Assembly (NCBI GenBank): GCA_964035575.1
Contig: OZ037883.1
Location: 930,001 to 994,000, forward strand
From: Rhynchopus sp. YZ270_cl-10
Lineage: Eukaryota > Euglenozoa > Diplonemea > Diplonemida > Diplonemidae
Direction: 5' to 3'
DNA: 64,000 bases
Shown here: positions 39,888 through 49,870 of the stretch, one piece after another
Position numbering within the stretch: the stretch's first letter is position 1
Layout: every line of letters starts with the position of its first letter
Notes under the pieces: model-generated
Seen by the model: the letters and a program-made list of their open reading frames with translations, nothing else
Databases searched by the model: none
Told to the model about the DNA's origin: nothing
Made by a program: the position numbers and the translations under genes

Positions 39888-39945
39888 GACGACTAATTAC
39901 CCCACCAAGCAGGGGATTTAGGCGATTGTCGACGAAAAAAGAAAT
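39888..39945 (+). repeat. Family C element copy (partial)
   Basis: CTAATTACCCCACCAAGCAG, GGGATTTAGGCGATTGTCGA then an A-rich run. Resembles the right half of the copies at 46119 and 61812. Confidence 0.5.
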
Positions 39946-41828
39946 CTATTAAAAAAAATTGTTATTTGCCCAACCCCCTACCTTCCTCGCAGACCAAGTG
40001 TTAAAAAAATAGTTGATCTTTTTTTTTTTAAAGAGAAAGCAATTCAACGCCTATTATTTTATAATTTCGCTCTCATTACTGTCTCCCTGGAGTATCTTCC
40101 GTATTTTTCCCAGTATTTATCGTGACTCACATTTTTTTCCCCATTTATCTTAAATACATACATAAGACATCTTACACCTGCTTAACAATCATCTTTTATT
40201 ATTGCCCGCACCTCATGGGGTGTTTGCATTACCAACGTTGTTTTATCTTCAGTTTTTTTTATATTACTCTTTTGAATCATGTTTTAATGTTCTTTTTTTT
40301 TATAACTCTTTCATGCACACATTCTGTTTTTTTTTTCCCCTTAACTTCTAGTCTATGTAAGTTGGTTTGGTAAGATTTCAACTTTATTTCATTTGATGCT
40401 ACCGTGCATTCAATGGACAGCGAAAGAGACGTCGAAACACACAAAAGAAACGAAGATGTAGTGAGAATGACACACATCTTCCGAAGATAGGGGGGGCTTT
40501 TTTATTCCCTTTCAAATTTGGTATTTTTTTTTTTTTTTTTTTTTTGGCTCGTTCTGAATGCACTTACCAATATGGGTCGGTTTTTGAAACCGACTCTTAC
40601 TATCTTTCTTTGTTTTTTCCCCTTCCAATCTTCGAAAATAAATTTTGTTTTATTTGTCTCTGTTTTTGTTTACGATGTTCAGTCAGAACATCTGGTGAAT
40701 GAACCGACAATTGTATAAAGTAGAAGAAATAAAAACAAACAAAAAACAGAAAAAAAAAAATTATGAAACAAAAAAAAAAAAAAAAAAAATCAAGATCACA
40801 CAACACTATGGAATGCAGGAGGCTGTATCGGGAAGGGTATTATTTCCCCCCAATTTCGAACTTCATAAAAAAACTCTTTCAAAAACCCCCCTCCAATTTG
40901 TTTTATATTACCCCAGTTTACTCGCATCCCCCTTATTTCTGTTTCTTTCTTTTCTTTTCAAAAAATTCTGAAGTAAAATAAAGTCTGAAGGTCCCAAAAA
41001 TCCAATTCTAAAGGAGTAGAAGCAAAAACACTCTTTATTCTTTTTCCACAAAATCTCAAAAAAAAAGTCTTTTCTCTTTTTTTTTTGCGTGGCTGACCGT
41101 TTTTCAGATTAAAAAAAAAACAATGGTGAGGTCAAACCGGAGGGGGCTATTGATACCTATGTTCCTTCTGGATGGAGTTTTCTTCTTCTTCTTTTTTTCT
41201 TTGCTCTTCACCTTTTCCCTGTTGCTATTGAGACCCAATTATCTTTTAAGCCTTTTCTTTCTCTTTCACCCTTTATGCAGACTCAGCGGTGGAGTGGACC
41301 ACCTGATTTTGCCTGAAAATTTAGTGGAGATTTTGATGACATTTAAACACCAAACTTCACTAAACTCCACCAAAATTTCAATGGAAAAAAAAATCAGAGG
41401 TGAGTGGGAGTTATGAGTGAGAGGAAGGGGTATTCTATGTGATGCACCCAATCCCATTCAATGGGTACCAGTTGTGCAGTGCAAAAGAAAGGAGCTCTCA
41501 TGTGCTCTCATTGCCAATTTTTTTTGTTGAAAGATGTATAGGTGCGCGGCTCTTTCATACTTCTGTGCTAATATCCTATCCTTTTTTTAAATTGATTTTG
41601 ACATTTAATCTGTTCACATCTTCAACCTAGGATTCCTTTTAAAAAAAATTGCATTTTTTTTTTTTTTTGTTCAAGTTTGAATCTAATCGGGGGTATTGCT
41701 ATGTACCAGCATAGTCAATCCTGTGGATTAGTTGACGCGAAGGATTCCCTAAGAGTTGTATCACAGTTCTATGTATTTTTCATTATAAAAATATCCAAGA
41801 TATTGCACATTTTTTTTTTTTTTTTGGC

Positions 41829-42160
41829 AACTACACCAGGCTCTCCGCTAGGATTTCCGATTTTGAAAATATTCTGTTGATGGTCCACGTTGGTGGGGTA
41901 CATGCTTGCGCCGCAGGCGCACGGTACGCAACTTTTTTTTTTACCAACGCCCGATTTTGACTTTTTTGGGACGTTTGAGCACTCACCTCTCCATATCTTC
42001 TTCTCCTGAGCTTTTTTGACAGGTAGAACGGGTCTGAACCACTCAGCAGAACTTTTTTTTTTTTTCTTTTTTTCCCCATTTTCAAAAAGTTCTGTTGACA
42101 ATCAACAGAACTTTAGTACCTAGCGGAGTGCCTGAACTACACTTCCAAGAATTTATCAAA
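41829..42160 (+). repeat. Family B copy split by a hAT-like insertion
   Basis: GGCAACTACAC lies left of the transposon, and ACTACACTTCCAAG plus AATTTATCAAAAG lies right of it. Removing the transposon and one target copy restores the family B motif order, so the family B copy is older than the insertion. Confidence 0.7.
41837..42134. mobile_element. hAT-like MITE, 298 bp, uninterrupted copy
   Basis: Exact 8-bp target duplication AACTACAC at 41829-41836 and 42135-42142. Ends are CAGGCTCTCCGCTAGG at the left and, reverse-complemented, CAGGCACTCCGCTAGG at the right. The interior has the hairpin TGCGCCGCAGGCGCA (41907-41921), a 13-base T-run at 42053-42065 and, near the right end, the inverted repeat AGTTCTGTTGA/TCAACAGAACT. 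It has no transposase. Its sequence matches, in opposite orientation, the outer parts of the element at 54636-57123. Confidence 0.93.
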
Positions 42161-42164
42161 AGAA

Positions 42165-42388
42165 AAGCAAGGGGACAACCGTATTGGAGTGTACCATTGA
42201 TAAAGCAATGGTATTTCAATGATGATATAGGTGAGTGACGACACCTCCCCTTTTTTGCCAGTTGTGTGTGCACGTTTAGGAAAGGCAACTTCCTATTAGG
42301 CCCGCCGACTTCATTTTTCTTGGAGCTTCCAGGATCGTACATGCTCCGTTCCCTAAAAAGGAATGGTAAAAAAAGTTTTCAAGAAAAA
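42165..42388 (+). repeat. Duplicated segment D, copy 1
   Basis: About 220 bp nearly identical, in the same orientation, to 54051-54260. Ends in GGAATGGTAAAAAAAG then TTTTCAAG and A-run, like a poly(A)-tailed unit. Copy 2 lacks a few short pieces (for example around 42202-42212). No credible protein. Confidence 0.85.
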
Positions 42389-42746
42389 ATGGCATTTTGG
42401 TTCTTAAGCCCTTCACTCTCTGTCAGAGAGAATGTAAGCCCATCTTGGTCTTGCAGTAGATTGGCCCAATGTTCTGGTCACGAGCAGCTTTTTTTTTATT
42501 ATACCTTCTATTCAGTAGAATAGATAGTATGAAATCATTTAAAGGTACCTACCTCAGCACTCCATGGCTGAGGATCATTTTACAAAGCCTATCTTTTATA
42601 ATACACTCTCTATCCGACTTATAACTACCGTTTGGTGCAGTGTTGTTAAATGTATTCCCCCCCCTCCCGCTCCCCCGATTTCTCGGAATTCTGGGAAAAA
42701 AAACACTGGTATGGTGGATTGGAAAAAAAAAAAACTAAAATGAATA

Positions 42747-42843
42747 CTGTCCGCCTGGACAGCTATACACTAGCAGATTATCTAAAAGAGTGAAAACTGT
42801 CTGTACGGCAGCTACGCTCATTCAACAAATTATCAAAAAAAAA
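42747..42843 (+). repeat. Two adjacent family B copies
   Basis: First: hairpin GTCC-GCCT-GGAC (42749-42760), then AGCTATACACTAGCAGATTA. Second: CTGTCTGTACGGCAGCTACG, then CTCATTCAACAAATTATC and A9. Confidence 0.6.
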
Positions 42844-44350
42844 TTCCCCATATCTATACACTCATGCCACATCCCTGCAACAAAACAAAATGAAGTAAAA
42901 AAGCAAAACACTGTTTTAAAAAGAAACCTGTTTTGAATCCCGGATGTTTCCCCTCCGCATCCTGAGAGAATCTAAAAAAAATATATACACACAATTGACG
43001 CTCCTGCGATACTGACGTTATCCCTGCCTCCCCCCCCACTTCTATAACAAAAAACATTTTCAATTCCCCCCACTTCCTGTCCCGTCTTCACCCCTTTCCT
43101 TTTCCTTCCCTTCTCCCTGCTTCCCACCCCTCCAGCCTGTGTTTCAACACTTCCGTTTTCTGTGGTGGTTAATCCGCCTATTTAACCCAACCCACAGAAA
43201 TTTGTTTTTATTTCTCCCCTCCCCCCTCCCCTATCACCTACAACAGTTTTAGTTTTATGCCGTTTTTATGAATTTTGTCGATTACTCAAAACAATCCCCC
43301 CCCTCTCCGGCCTGTTGTAGGACAATTTGGAAATGCAGGAAAATACCCTCTTTTTTACCCCCATCCACAAAACCCCCTTTTTTTGAGGTGTATGAGGATG
43401 TCTTTTATACGCCGTATTATTTTTTTGCTTTTTTTTTTTCCCATTGGGTCCCTAGGCGGTTCCTGTGTCTGCCTGCAAACAACTTTGCTTTACACTGTCA
43501 CAAGAGGGCTTTGTATTTCAAGTCAACGTATTCCTTTTTATTACAAATCTTTTCTCCTTCCTCCAAAAATGGTACAACGGGGGCTGCTCTTTTATATTTT
43601 TTTTTAGTCGTGCGGCTCTCGTTTAAGAGCCTCATTATCTTCTTTACCTTCTTTTTTTTTCTCTTTCTTTCTTTTTGTTTTCTGCCTACATCACCCTTGT
43701 AGGAAGTTAACAGCAAATCCACGTGTCCTCTATTTTTATATTTATTTTTATCTTATTTGAAAAGATGTAGCTGTCTCCTTCGGCACCAATTCAATCTTTT
43801 CTGCCCATAGTTTTGTGTTGAGTTATATCTATTAAAAGGAAGAGGGGGTCTGTCGAGAGCTCTCTGTGTTTTTCTTATTGCACAGCGTTTGGTCTCCCCC
43901 CTCTTTTGTTTTGTTTTGTCGTGTGTGATTCTGTTCTTTCTGTCTCTTTCTGTCTCTGATGAATGTATTGTTGCCCTCCACGCCAGCTACATTTGTTACC
44001 CCTTCTAATTGATTTTTTTAAAAAAACCCGCGGAGAAACGGTTGCTTTGCGTCTGCAGAGATGTTTATCGTAACCCCTTTCGACCCGACATTTTTTTTTT
44101 AATCTTGAAGAAAAATGTCACCACCTCCCGGCTAACGGCTGAGCGAGGTTCTCTGAACGCGGGCAATTTGCAAAAAAAAGAACAGCAAAAAAAAAGTTTG
44201 ATTTTCGAAGAAAAAAAAATCGGCGTTTTAAAAAAAAGCATTATAGTTTTGTGTATGAAGTGTTGTCCTGACGCTCTTTTTCTTTTTAAAGGATCGCTCT
44301 TTTTGGTGGTAACCCAGTGAAGGTGCGATTCTGTACACGATGTCGAAAGA

Positions 44351-44410
44351 TAGTGGAGCTTCATCCTCAGGGTGTCCACAATAATACAACCAAGTTTTTT
44401 TTTCAAAAAT
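44351..44410 (+). repeat. Family A element copy
   Basis: TAGTGGA pairs with TCCACAATA (one bulge) around GCTTCATCCTCAGGGTG, then ATACAACCAAG and a T-run. Confidence 0.7.
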
Positions 44411-44627
44411 AAAATACAAAAATAAAATACAAAAAACCAAATAGTGGATCGCATCTTTCACATCTCAGACTGCGGACATACCAATACCAGATTTTTACCC
44501 AGTTGGTGTAAAAATATTTGTTGACACAATCAAAAAAAGCAAAGTCTCCACAATGCTGTCACAAAATGATGAAAATAGGACCAATTGATTGAATTGGAAC
44601 AATTGATGAAAATAGGAAAAAAAATGG

Positions 44628-44765
44628 AGTCAGCACAGGCAACTGCACTATTTCCTACAATTTATCATAAAAAACAACAGGCATCTGGACTGGAGCTTTC
44701 TATTTGTCTCATCTCTGTCACCCTCTTTAGGGATAAGATATTAGACGATGTATAGTTCCTAGCCT
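44628..44765 (+). repeat. Family B copy followed by family E box
   Basis: GGCAACTGCACTATTTCC then TACAATTTATC and A-run, followed by TTTCTATTTGTCTCATC, CACCCTCTTTAGGGATAAG and TAGTTCCTAG. The same B-then-E order occurs at 54283-54525. Confidence 0.6.
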
Positions 44766-44879
44766 GTTAAGGTGGCATGGAGAGAGCACGCACCATTTTG
44801 AGCACCGAACCCCTCGAGGACAAGTTAATTGTCGGTACAACAAAATGAACCAATCATACGTAATCATCCTTAGCCTTAA

Positions 44880-44942
44880 GGATCTGTTGTACACGGAACC
44901 ATGTCCTTTGGACATACGATTGCCACTACACTAAAAAAAAAA
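44880..44942 (+). repeat. Family C/B hybrid copy
   Basis: Hairpin GTCC-TTT-GGAC (44903-44913), then ATACGATTGCCACTACACT and A10. Confidence 0.5.
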
Positions 44943-45234
44943 TTCCACATATGGGGAACTTCTATTGCCCAGTGATTGTTTTATTTTCCCCACTTTTTTT
45001 TTTGTGATTCATTCACCCATATTCCACAAACATTCCCTTGTCCCCTTCTCCCACAGCAAAAAAAAAAAAAAACAAAACAACAAAAAAAACCCAAAAAAAA
45101 CAATTACCAGCTTCTCCCCACCCCCACCCCCCACAAAAACAAAACAAAGAAAAACAGCATTTTCTCCCTAGCATTTCCTCCTCTTCCCCATCTCATCTCC
45201 CCATCTCCATTCACATCCCTTACCTCACTCAGTA

Positions 45235-45317
45235 CCCTTCCCTTCCCCTCTCCCCTCTCCCCTCTCCCCTCTCCCCTCTCCCCTCTCCCCTCTCCCCTCT
45301 CCCCTCTTTCCCTTTCT
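45235..45317 (+). promoter_or_regulatory. 83-nt pure pyrimidine tract abutting the gene 2 start
   Basis: Every base from 45235 to 45317 is C or T, including about nine tandem CCCCTCT units (roughly 45245-45307). The ATG of gene 2 follows directly, with no AG between. If this tract drove trans-splicing, the first AG would fall inside codon 3 of the frame, so acceptors further upstream (for example CACAG near 45056, or ACTCAG near 45231) are more likely. Confidence 0.6.
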
Positions 45318-45830
45318 ATGGAAAGCTGGAGAGGTTTGACTGGTCTGCAATTTCATGGGTTATGTGTGAGTGCGGTTGACAGGAATGTTGTGGGGACGAA
45401 GGGGATATCAGTGGGGGATGTGCTGTCGGGGATTATGACACAGGATGGTGCGATGTCGACTGCGAGTGGATATGCGGAGATGCAGGCAGCGTTGGTAGGC
45501 GCGGGGGTGGGTGCGATGGTGACGGTGGTGTTTGTGTGCGGGAAGCAGACAGCACTGCGGGTAAGTGTTGTGCCAACACCCAAGGCTGCGCTGTTGGCAC
45601 AGTGGCACAACCCTCACGTCTGTCACGCAATAGACAATATGCCAACAGAGCTCTCCACAACAGACGTATCAGAGGCCGACCTCATCATCGTCACCGCAGG
45701 CAAAGCGCAACGCCCAAAGGAAGAGCCTGCAGACCCCTCTGCAGTGCTGCAACGCATGCAAGTCCTCCAAACAAAAGGTGCCTCCAGTCTCAGTGGTGTT
45801 TACGCACCCCTGTTTTCTCTAGCACCATAG
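45318..45830 (+). CDS. PDZ-like domain protein, 170 aa
   Basis: The frame has strong G/C-ending codons, especially GTG, against AT-rich flanks. Residues 8-86 read like a PDZ fold: GLQF at 9-12 in place of the GLGF carboxylate-binding loop, a beta strand LCVSAVD, then KGISVGDVLSGI (28-39), a helix with AEMQAAL (53-59), and a closing strand ALRVSVVP (79-86). PDZ domains bind C-terminal peptides of partners. Residues 119-129 (SEADLIIVTAG) resemble the strand-plus-glycine turn of NAD(P)-binding enzymes such as malate dehydrogenase or FolD, but too little follows for a full domain. The frame stays open upstream to 44976, but that part is Lys, Ser and Pro encoded by simple repeats, so I start at the ATG where normal codon use begins. 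There is no signal peptide. Domain call is from motif reading only. Confidence 0.65.
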   Translation: MESWRGLTGLQFHGLCVSAVDRNVVGTKGISVGDVLSGIMTQDGAMSTASGYAEMQAALVGAGVGAMVTVVFVCGKQTALRVSVVPTPKAALLAQWHNPHVCHAIDNMPTELSTTDVSEADLIIVTAGKAQRPKEEPADPSAVLQRMQVLQTKGASSLSGVYAPLFSLAP

Positions 45831-46118
45831 GAAATATCTGCCATTTTTTTGGGGGTATTTCTTGAAAAGTGGTGTGTCGGGGTGGCGGTGGCGGTGGGGA
45901 GGGGGAGGGGGAGGGGTGGGTTTCAGTGAGAGGTGCAGAACCCAAGCTGTATGACCCATTCGACTAAGGCTGGCCCTCCCCCTCCTGTTGTTTCCGTTGG
46001 CAAGAGAGGTGCAGGTCAGCCAAGAGGTACTGTGGGGAAAAAGCAAAAAAAAAGGCATAACGCTACTCACGCGAGGACATTTTTCATTAAAAATGGCTCT
46101 TTTTTGATTGAGGTCTGA

Positions 46119-46217
46119 TGGTCATCTATACCTTCCGTAGCACAAAGGCTTTGGCCATTGAGTACATACCCTAATTACCCCAGGTGGGTCCTTGAGGTGA
46201 TTCTCGACACAACAAAA
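46119..46217 (+). repeat. Family C element, full-length copy
   Basis: TATACCTTCCGTAGCACAAA, GGCTTTGGCCATTGAGTACA, CCCAGGTGGGTCCTTGAG, GTGATTCTCGACACAAC and A6. The match to 61812-61925 continues past the A-run into CAGAGGCGAAG, so the A-run is internal to the copied unit. Confidence 0.75.
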
Positions 46218-47031
46218 AACAGAGGCGAAGGTGTGGGGGGAGGGAGGATGGGTTTGTGGGATTGACGTCCCATAGCGTCTCTAGTCATATTTTTTTTCTC
46301 TTCAAAGCAAACGATTTTTTTTCAAAGAACAAAGTTTCAAGAAAAAAGCTCTTTTTTTCTACTATGTTTTCACTAGATGTACATTCAACAACGGCAGCCG
46401 CGTACCATCTTCTGATGGCAACATAGATGCACAACACAGCCATCTCTCAGGGGAGCGATAGTCAATCCAGGGCGTTCCCATGCACGCTGCACTTATGGGG
46501 AGAAGACAGTCCCAGAGCTGCGTTGGGTTATTGTGTGGTGAAGTGGAGCATGTGCGCGAAATGGGGGATCTGGGATCGGGTTGTGGCTGAGGTGAGGAAG
46601 CATTAATCCTTGCAGAAAATCACTCTTTTCTTTTTCTTTTTGTTGCAAATAATTGTGGAGGTGGAGGGTATTGGGGGGATGGGGAGAGTTGCTTTGATTG
46701 TGTCATCGTGTGGTGTGGAGATGACTCCAGGCTGGGACGAAGCCATAAGGTGCGGGGTCTTGCTGTGTAACAATGGCAGACCTGGGTGTGTGTTCGATGT
46801 GTTGGGGATCGATCAAGGGTATTTCTGGTGCGAAAGATAACCCTACTGCTGTGTTGTGTGAATGAAAAGTGCACGTAGACTGTACTGTTAGGTAGAAGGG
46901 AATGGGTATCGTGTAGCGAAGTCACTCACCCGCATGACATAGCAGGATGCACACAACAACCTTCTTGTTATGTGTCCATACTGTTGCGCAATCGTTGGGT
47001 AGGTGGGCTTCGTAGAGGGAGAGGGGGGAGG

Positions 47032-47247
47032 CACAGCAGAGAATAAGGTAGGGGGGGCCGGGGACCGGGGACCGGGGACCGGGTTATTCTCAGCCGGACT
47101 GGGACACAATATGTAGAAAACAGTGGTGAAAACGCCCGAAAGTGGGAGGGGACCCGGGCGCGGGAGGGTGGGGGACCAGGGGGGGACCAGGGACCAGGAC
47201 CGGGACCGGGGAGCGGGGACCGGGGACCGGGCTTATTCTCTGCTGTG
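47032..47247. repeat. G-rich block bounded by 16-bp inverted repeats
   Basis: CACAGCAGAGAATAAG (47032-47047) is the exact reverse complement of CTTATTCTCTGCTGTG (47232-47247). Between them lie GGGGACC repeats in two clusters (47057-47092 and about 47150-47231), and more G-runs follow to 47285. The + strand has many runs of three or more G, so G-quadruplex formation is plausible. A further ATTCTCAGC at about 47095 resembles the arm. Confidence 0.8.
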
Positions 47248-47546
47248 GGGGGAGGGGGGAGGGGGGGAGGGGATGGGGAGGGGTTCAAAGAGGTTCATTG
47301 ATTCGGCCGTTGATGACGGAGCGTCCAGCTGAGGAGGGTGTGTCGATGTGTGAAGATGTTTTGGTGTGATTGATTTTCTGCAAGCAAAACAGAATGTAGC
47401 TGTTTTCTTTGGTGGTTTTTTGAGCGTGATGGGGGGTGGAAGAGGGTGGCGTATTGCACGCATCGTTGATGCGCACTTTGCTTTGCACTTTTGCACTTTT
47501 TGCTTTCTTTTCGTTTCATTTAAGAAAAGAAAGTATATGAAATAAC

Positions 47547-47802
47547 TTTTGCACTTTTGCACTTTTGCACTTTTGCACTTTTGCACTTTTGCACTTTTGC
47601 ACTTTTGCACTTTTGCACTTTTGCACTTTTGCACTTTTGCACTTTTGCACTTTTGCACTTTTGCACTTTTGCACTTTTGCACTTTTGCACTTTTGCACTT
47701 TTGCACTTTTGCACTTTTGCACTTTTGCACTTTTGCACTTTTGCACTTTTGCACTTTTGCACTTTTGCACTTTTGCACTTTTGCACTTTTGCACTTTTGC
47801 AC
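47547..47802. repeat. Octamer tandem array TTTTGCAC, 32 copies
   Basis: Thirty-two perfect copies of an 8-bp unit, preceded by degenerate forms at about 47474-47500 and followed by one 7-bp copy. Open frames through it on both strands are artefacts of the repeat (QKCKSAKV and FALLHFCT patterns). Confidence 0.97.
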
Positions 47803-48306
47803 TTTGCACGGCAGCGTTTGCGAGGGGGTGCGAGCCTACCTCCTTGTATGGCAGCATACACGGATGCAGCGGTTAGCAGGCTACAGATCAGGTCACCAAC
47901 GCTGACCCATCTGCAGGGTAGGGCGGGGGGGTGCTTTGAGTTGCGGCATTTCTAGAGCAGTATTTTCTATTGCAGAATATACTTAATGGAAGCCCAGCAG
48001 TTCAAGCAGCAGGTGTGCAGCATCCCTTGCATGAGGAGGCGGGGATGGGTATGGGTGGACAAAAGCTCGCACATAAGCATTTTTTGCAGGGAGATGGGTA
48101 CAAATCTTGGGGGATGCCTAAAGCTTGGGGTCATTAAATGGCGAGGTCATTCTAGAGTATCTTCCTCTTTAAGTACTTTACTCGGTGGCAAGAAGAGAAG
48201 ATATCTGGGGGAATGCATTCTGTGAGGCAAATGGGGGGATCTGCTGTATTCATCACACAAAAGAAGCACACCTTTGTGTGTTTTTTTTGGTAGGTCATAT
48301 GGTTTT

Positions 48307-48350
48307 GTGGCCACTCATGAAGGGCTTAGGTTCATCCCATACATTTTTGT
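48307..48350 (+). repeat. Family T element copy upstream of gene 3
   Basis: GTGGCCACTCATGAAGG, GCTTAGGTTCATCCC, then ATACATTTTTG. The box is perfect; the left stem arm is degenerate. Confidence 0.5.
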
Positions 48351-48794
48351 TACCCACATCGATGTGCACCACATGGACCAAGGGGAGGTCCATTGTGGTG
48401 ATGATAGGTGAACAGCGCGTACGGAAGGCGTGGAGGGGTAGCCATGTGTCTGTGTTCTGACGCGCTTTGTCATCAGAAGATGTCAAAATCTGTGTGTGGG
48501 GTAGGTAGGGGCAAATGGTGTATGCAGTACAGTTACTACTGTTCTGGCGTGATGTGGTTTGGTTTGGAATAAGGGGTTGTGACCGGCGAGATGTAGTTGG
48601 GTGAGAAGAAGAGGAAGAAGGGGGGGAGACAGCCGTTTTTTTGTACAAAAAAAAATCATCAATACCCCCTCCCTAACACAGGTAATCCCAAAGCTTCGTG
48701 CATATTTCCTTGCGGTCTTTTTTCCTTGTTTCTTTTTTATTTTGTTTAATTTGCATTTTTCTTCCTTTTTAATAGTCCACAAAACCCTTCCGAA

Positions 48795-48842
48795 CTACTT
48801 TTTTCTTTCCTTTGTATCTTTCTTCCTTCCTTTCTTTTGAAG
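48795..48842 (+). promoter_or_regulatory. Candidate trans-splice acceptor for gene 3
   Basis: A T/C tract (CTTCCTTCCTTTCTTTT) is followed by GAAG near 48838-48841. The first ATG after it is the gene 3 start, giving a 5' UTR of about 66 nt. Confidence 0.5.
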
Positions 48843-48907
48843 GGAGAAGAAATCAAAGGGAACCGCGTTTTCCTTTTTTCCACACCCCTCTTTTCCGCTT
48901 TCCCTTA

Positions 48908-49870
48908 ATGACCGCAAACAGCACTATGGCTACACCTAACGCACCCCAGGCTGGGAACACCACCACCACCACTACCACCACCACCACCACCTCCAACACT
49001 TCTGCTGCAGCCCTCAAATCCATCTCCGCCATGAGGCTTGACTCGACAGGGTCGAGGCAGACCTCGCTTCCTGCGTCTTCTTCTGCACCATCTTCCGTTG
49101 TGTCTTGCGGCAGCTCTGATGTGTCCACAACGTCTCCAAGAGACAACAAGAAGAACATTGAAGTCGCCGTGTCCGAGCTCCCTTCGAACTACCGCCCAAC
49201 AACGTGCCCAAGCCTGACCCCACCAAACCAGGGTGGTGCGAGGAAAGGGTTCAACCTCTTCGTTGGGACGCTGCCGAACATCACAACGCAGGAGGCTTTG
49301 GAGATTCTCTTTGCGCCCTTCGGACAGCTCCGTGACACATACCTCCTCAAGCAGGAGGGCAAGGGCCGCTACAGGTGCGGCTTCGTCAGCTACGCGGAGT
49401 ACCACTCTGCTGCGCACGCCATTGCACGCCTCAACGGATTCCGTTGGTACACTGGTGCCTCCGCTATTTGCGTGAGGTTTGCGAACCCTCAGAAGGCAGG
49501 CGCAGATGCCGCAAAGGAAGCTGCCGCTGCAGGCACGGTACAGAATGTGACGCGTACAGGTGTCGCGCCGATGAACCATGTTGACTATGCGTCTATGCTG
49601 CTAAACGCAGCGGCGCAGTCAAACCAACAGCAGCAGCAACAACAACAGCAACTGCAGGTCCAGCAGCAGCAGCAGCAGATTGCAAACATCAACAACATGA
49701 ACGCCATGATGAGCATGGGGCTCGTCGGAACCAACGTAGTCCCTGAGTCACCCATTTCATCCTCCGCCTCCATCGGGCCAGACAGCGTCACCACCGGTCC
49801 TCTCGGTGTTACCCCCGAGCTTGCGTCCCGTGCACACGCATTGATGAGCCTTAACGGAATGTCTCATTAA
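48908..49870 (+). CDS. Single-RRM RNA-binding protein with poly-Q tract, 320 aa
   Basis: Residues 116-193 form one RNA recognition motif: RNP2 is LFVGTL (117-122) and RNP1 is RYRCGFVSY (154-162), with the aromatic positions expected to stack on RNA bases. The end of the domain, TGASAICVRFANP, resembles the CELF/Bruno-type RRM ending. The N-terminal 115 residues are low complexity, with a Thr run at about 18-28 and a Ser-rich part at 51-80. After the RRM come an Ala-rich stretch and a Gln tract (about 240-257, mixed CAG and CAA). The likely role is mRNA binding that controls stability, translation or splicing in cytoplasm or nucleus. An upstream in-frame extension uses no ATG and is pyrimidine-tract sequence, so the start is the ATG at 48908 (MTANSTMATP); the second Met, seven residues later, is possible. 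Strong GC codon bias supports coding. Confidence 0.93.
   Translation: MTANSTMATPNAPQAGNTTTTTTTTTTTSNTSAAALKSISAMRLDSTGSRQTSLPASSSAPSSVVSCGSSDVSTTSPRDNKKNIEVAVSELPSNYRPTTCPSLTPPNQGGARKGFNLFVGTLPNITTQEALEILFAPFGQLRDTYLLKQEGKGRYRCGFVSYAEYHSAAHAIARLNGFRWYTGASAICVRFANPQKAGADAAKEAAAAGTVQNVTRTGVAPMNHVDYASMLLNAAAQSNQQQQQQQQQLQVQQQQQQIANINNMNAMMSMGLVGTNVVPESPISSSASIGPDSVTTGPLGVTPELASRAHALMSLNGMSH

Larger units (their letters stand above)
27486..45317. other. 17.8-kb interval without a credible gene
   Basis: Long T, A and C runs dominate. Predicted peptides are strings of Phe, Lys, Pro and Ser with no domain and no codon bias like the three genes. The interval is filled by the short dispersed families T, A, B, C and E, two hAT-like transposons, one MITE-like element and simple repeats such as (TTC)n near 32533-32556. 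Beyond these I see nothing that looks like tRNA, rRNA or snRNA. Confidence 0.7.
45831..48907. other. GC-richer interval between genes 2 and 3
   Basis: Contains a family C copy, a G-rich inverted-repeat block, an octamer array and one family T copy. Some stretches (46400-46900, 47980-48480) have gene-like base composition, and short frames such as 46610-46840 exist, but none has a recognisable domain. They may be decayed coding DNA. A hairpin ACCACATGGACC/GGTCCATTGTGGT (one bulge) lies at about 48369-48400. Confidence 0.5.

Noticed and set aside
44976-45317. N-terminal extension of gene 2 by 114 residues
   Set aside because: It encodes Lys, Ser and Pro from A-runs and CCCCTCT units; normal codon use begins at 45318.
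46610-46840. Possible small gene (76 aa)
   Set aside because: Base composition is gene-like but the start lies in a T-run, no family is recognisable and similar frames are common nearby; at best decayed coding DNA.
48812-48907. N-terminal extension of the RRM protein by 32 residues
   Set aside because: It begins at TTG and translates the pyrimidine tract and 5' UTR; the first ATG after the AG is 48908.
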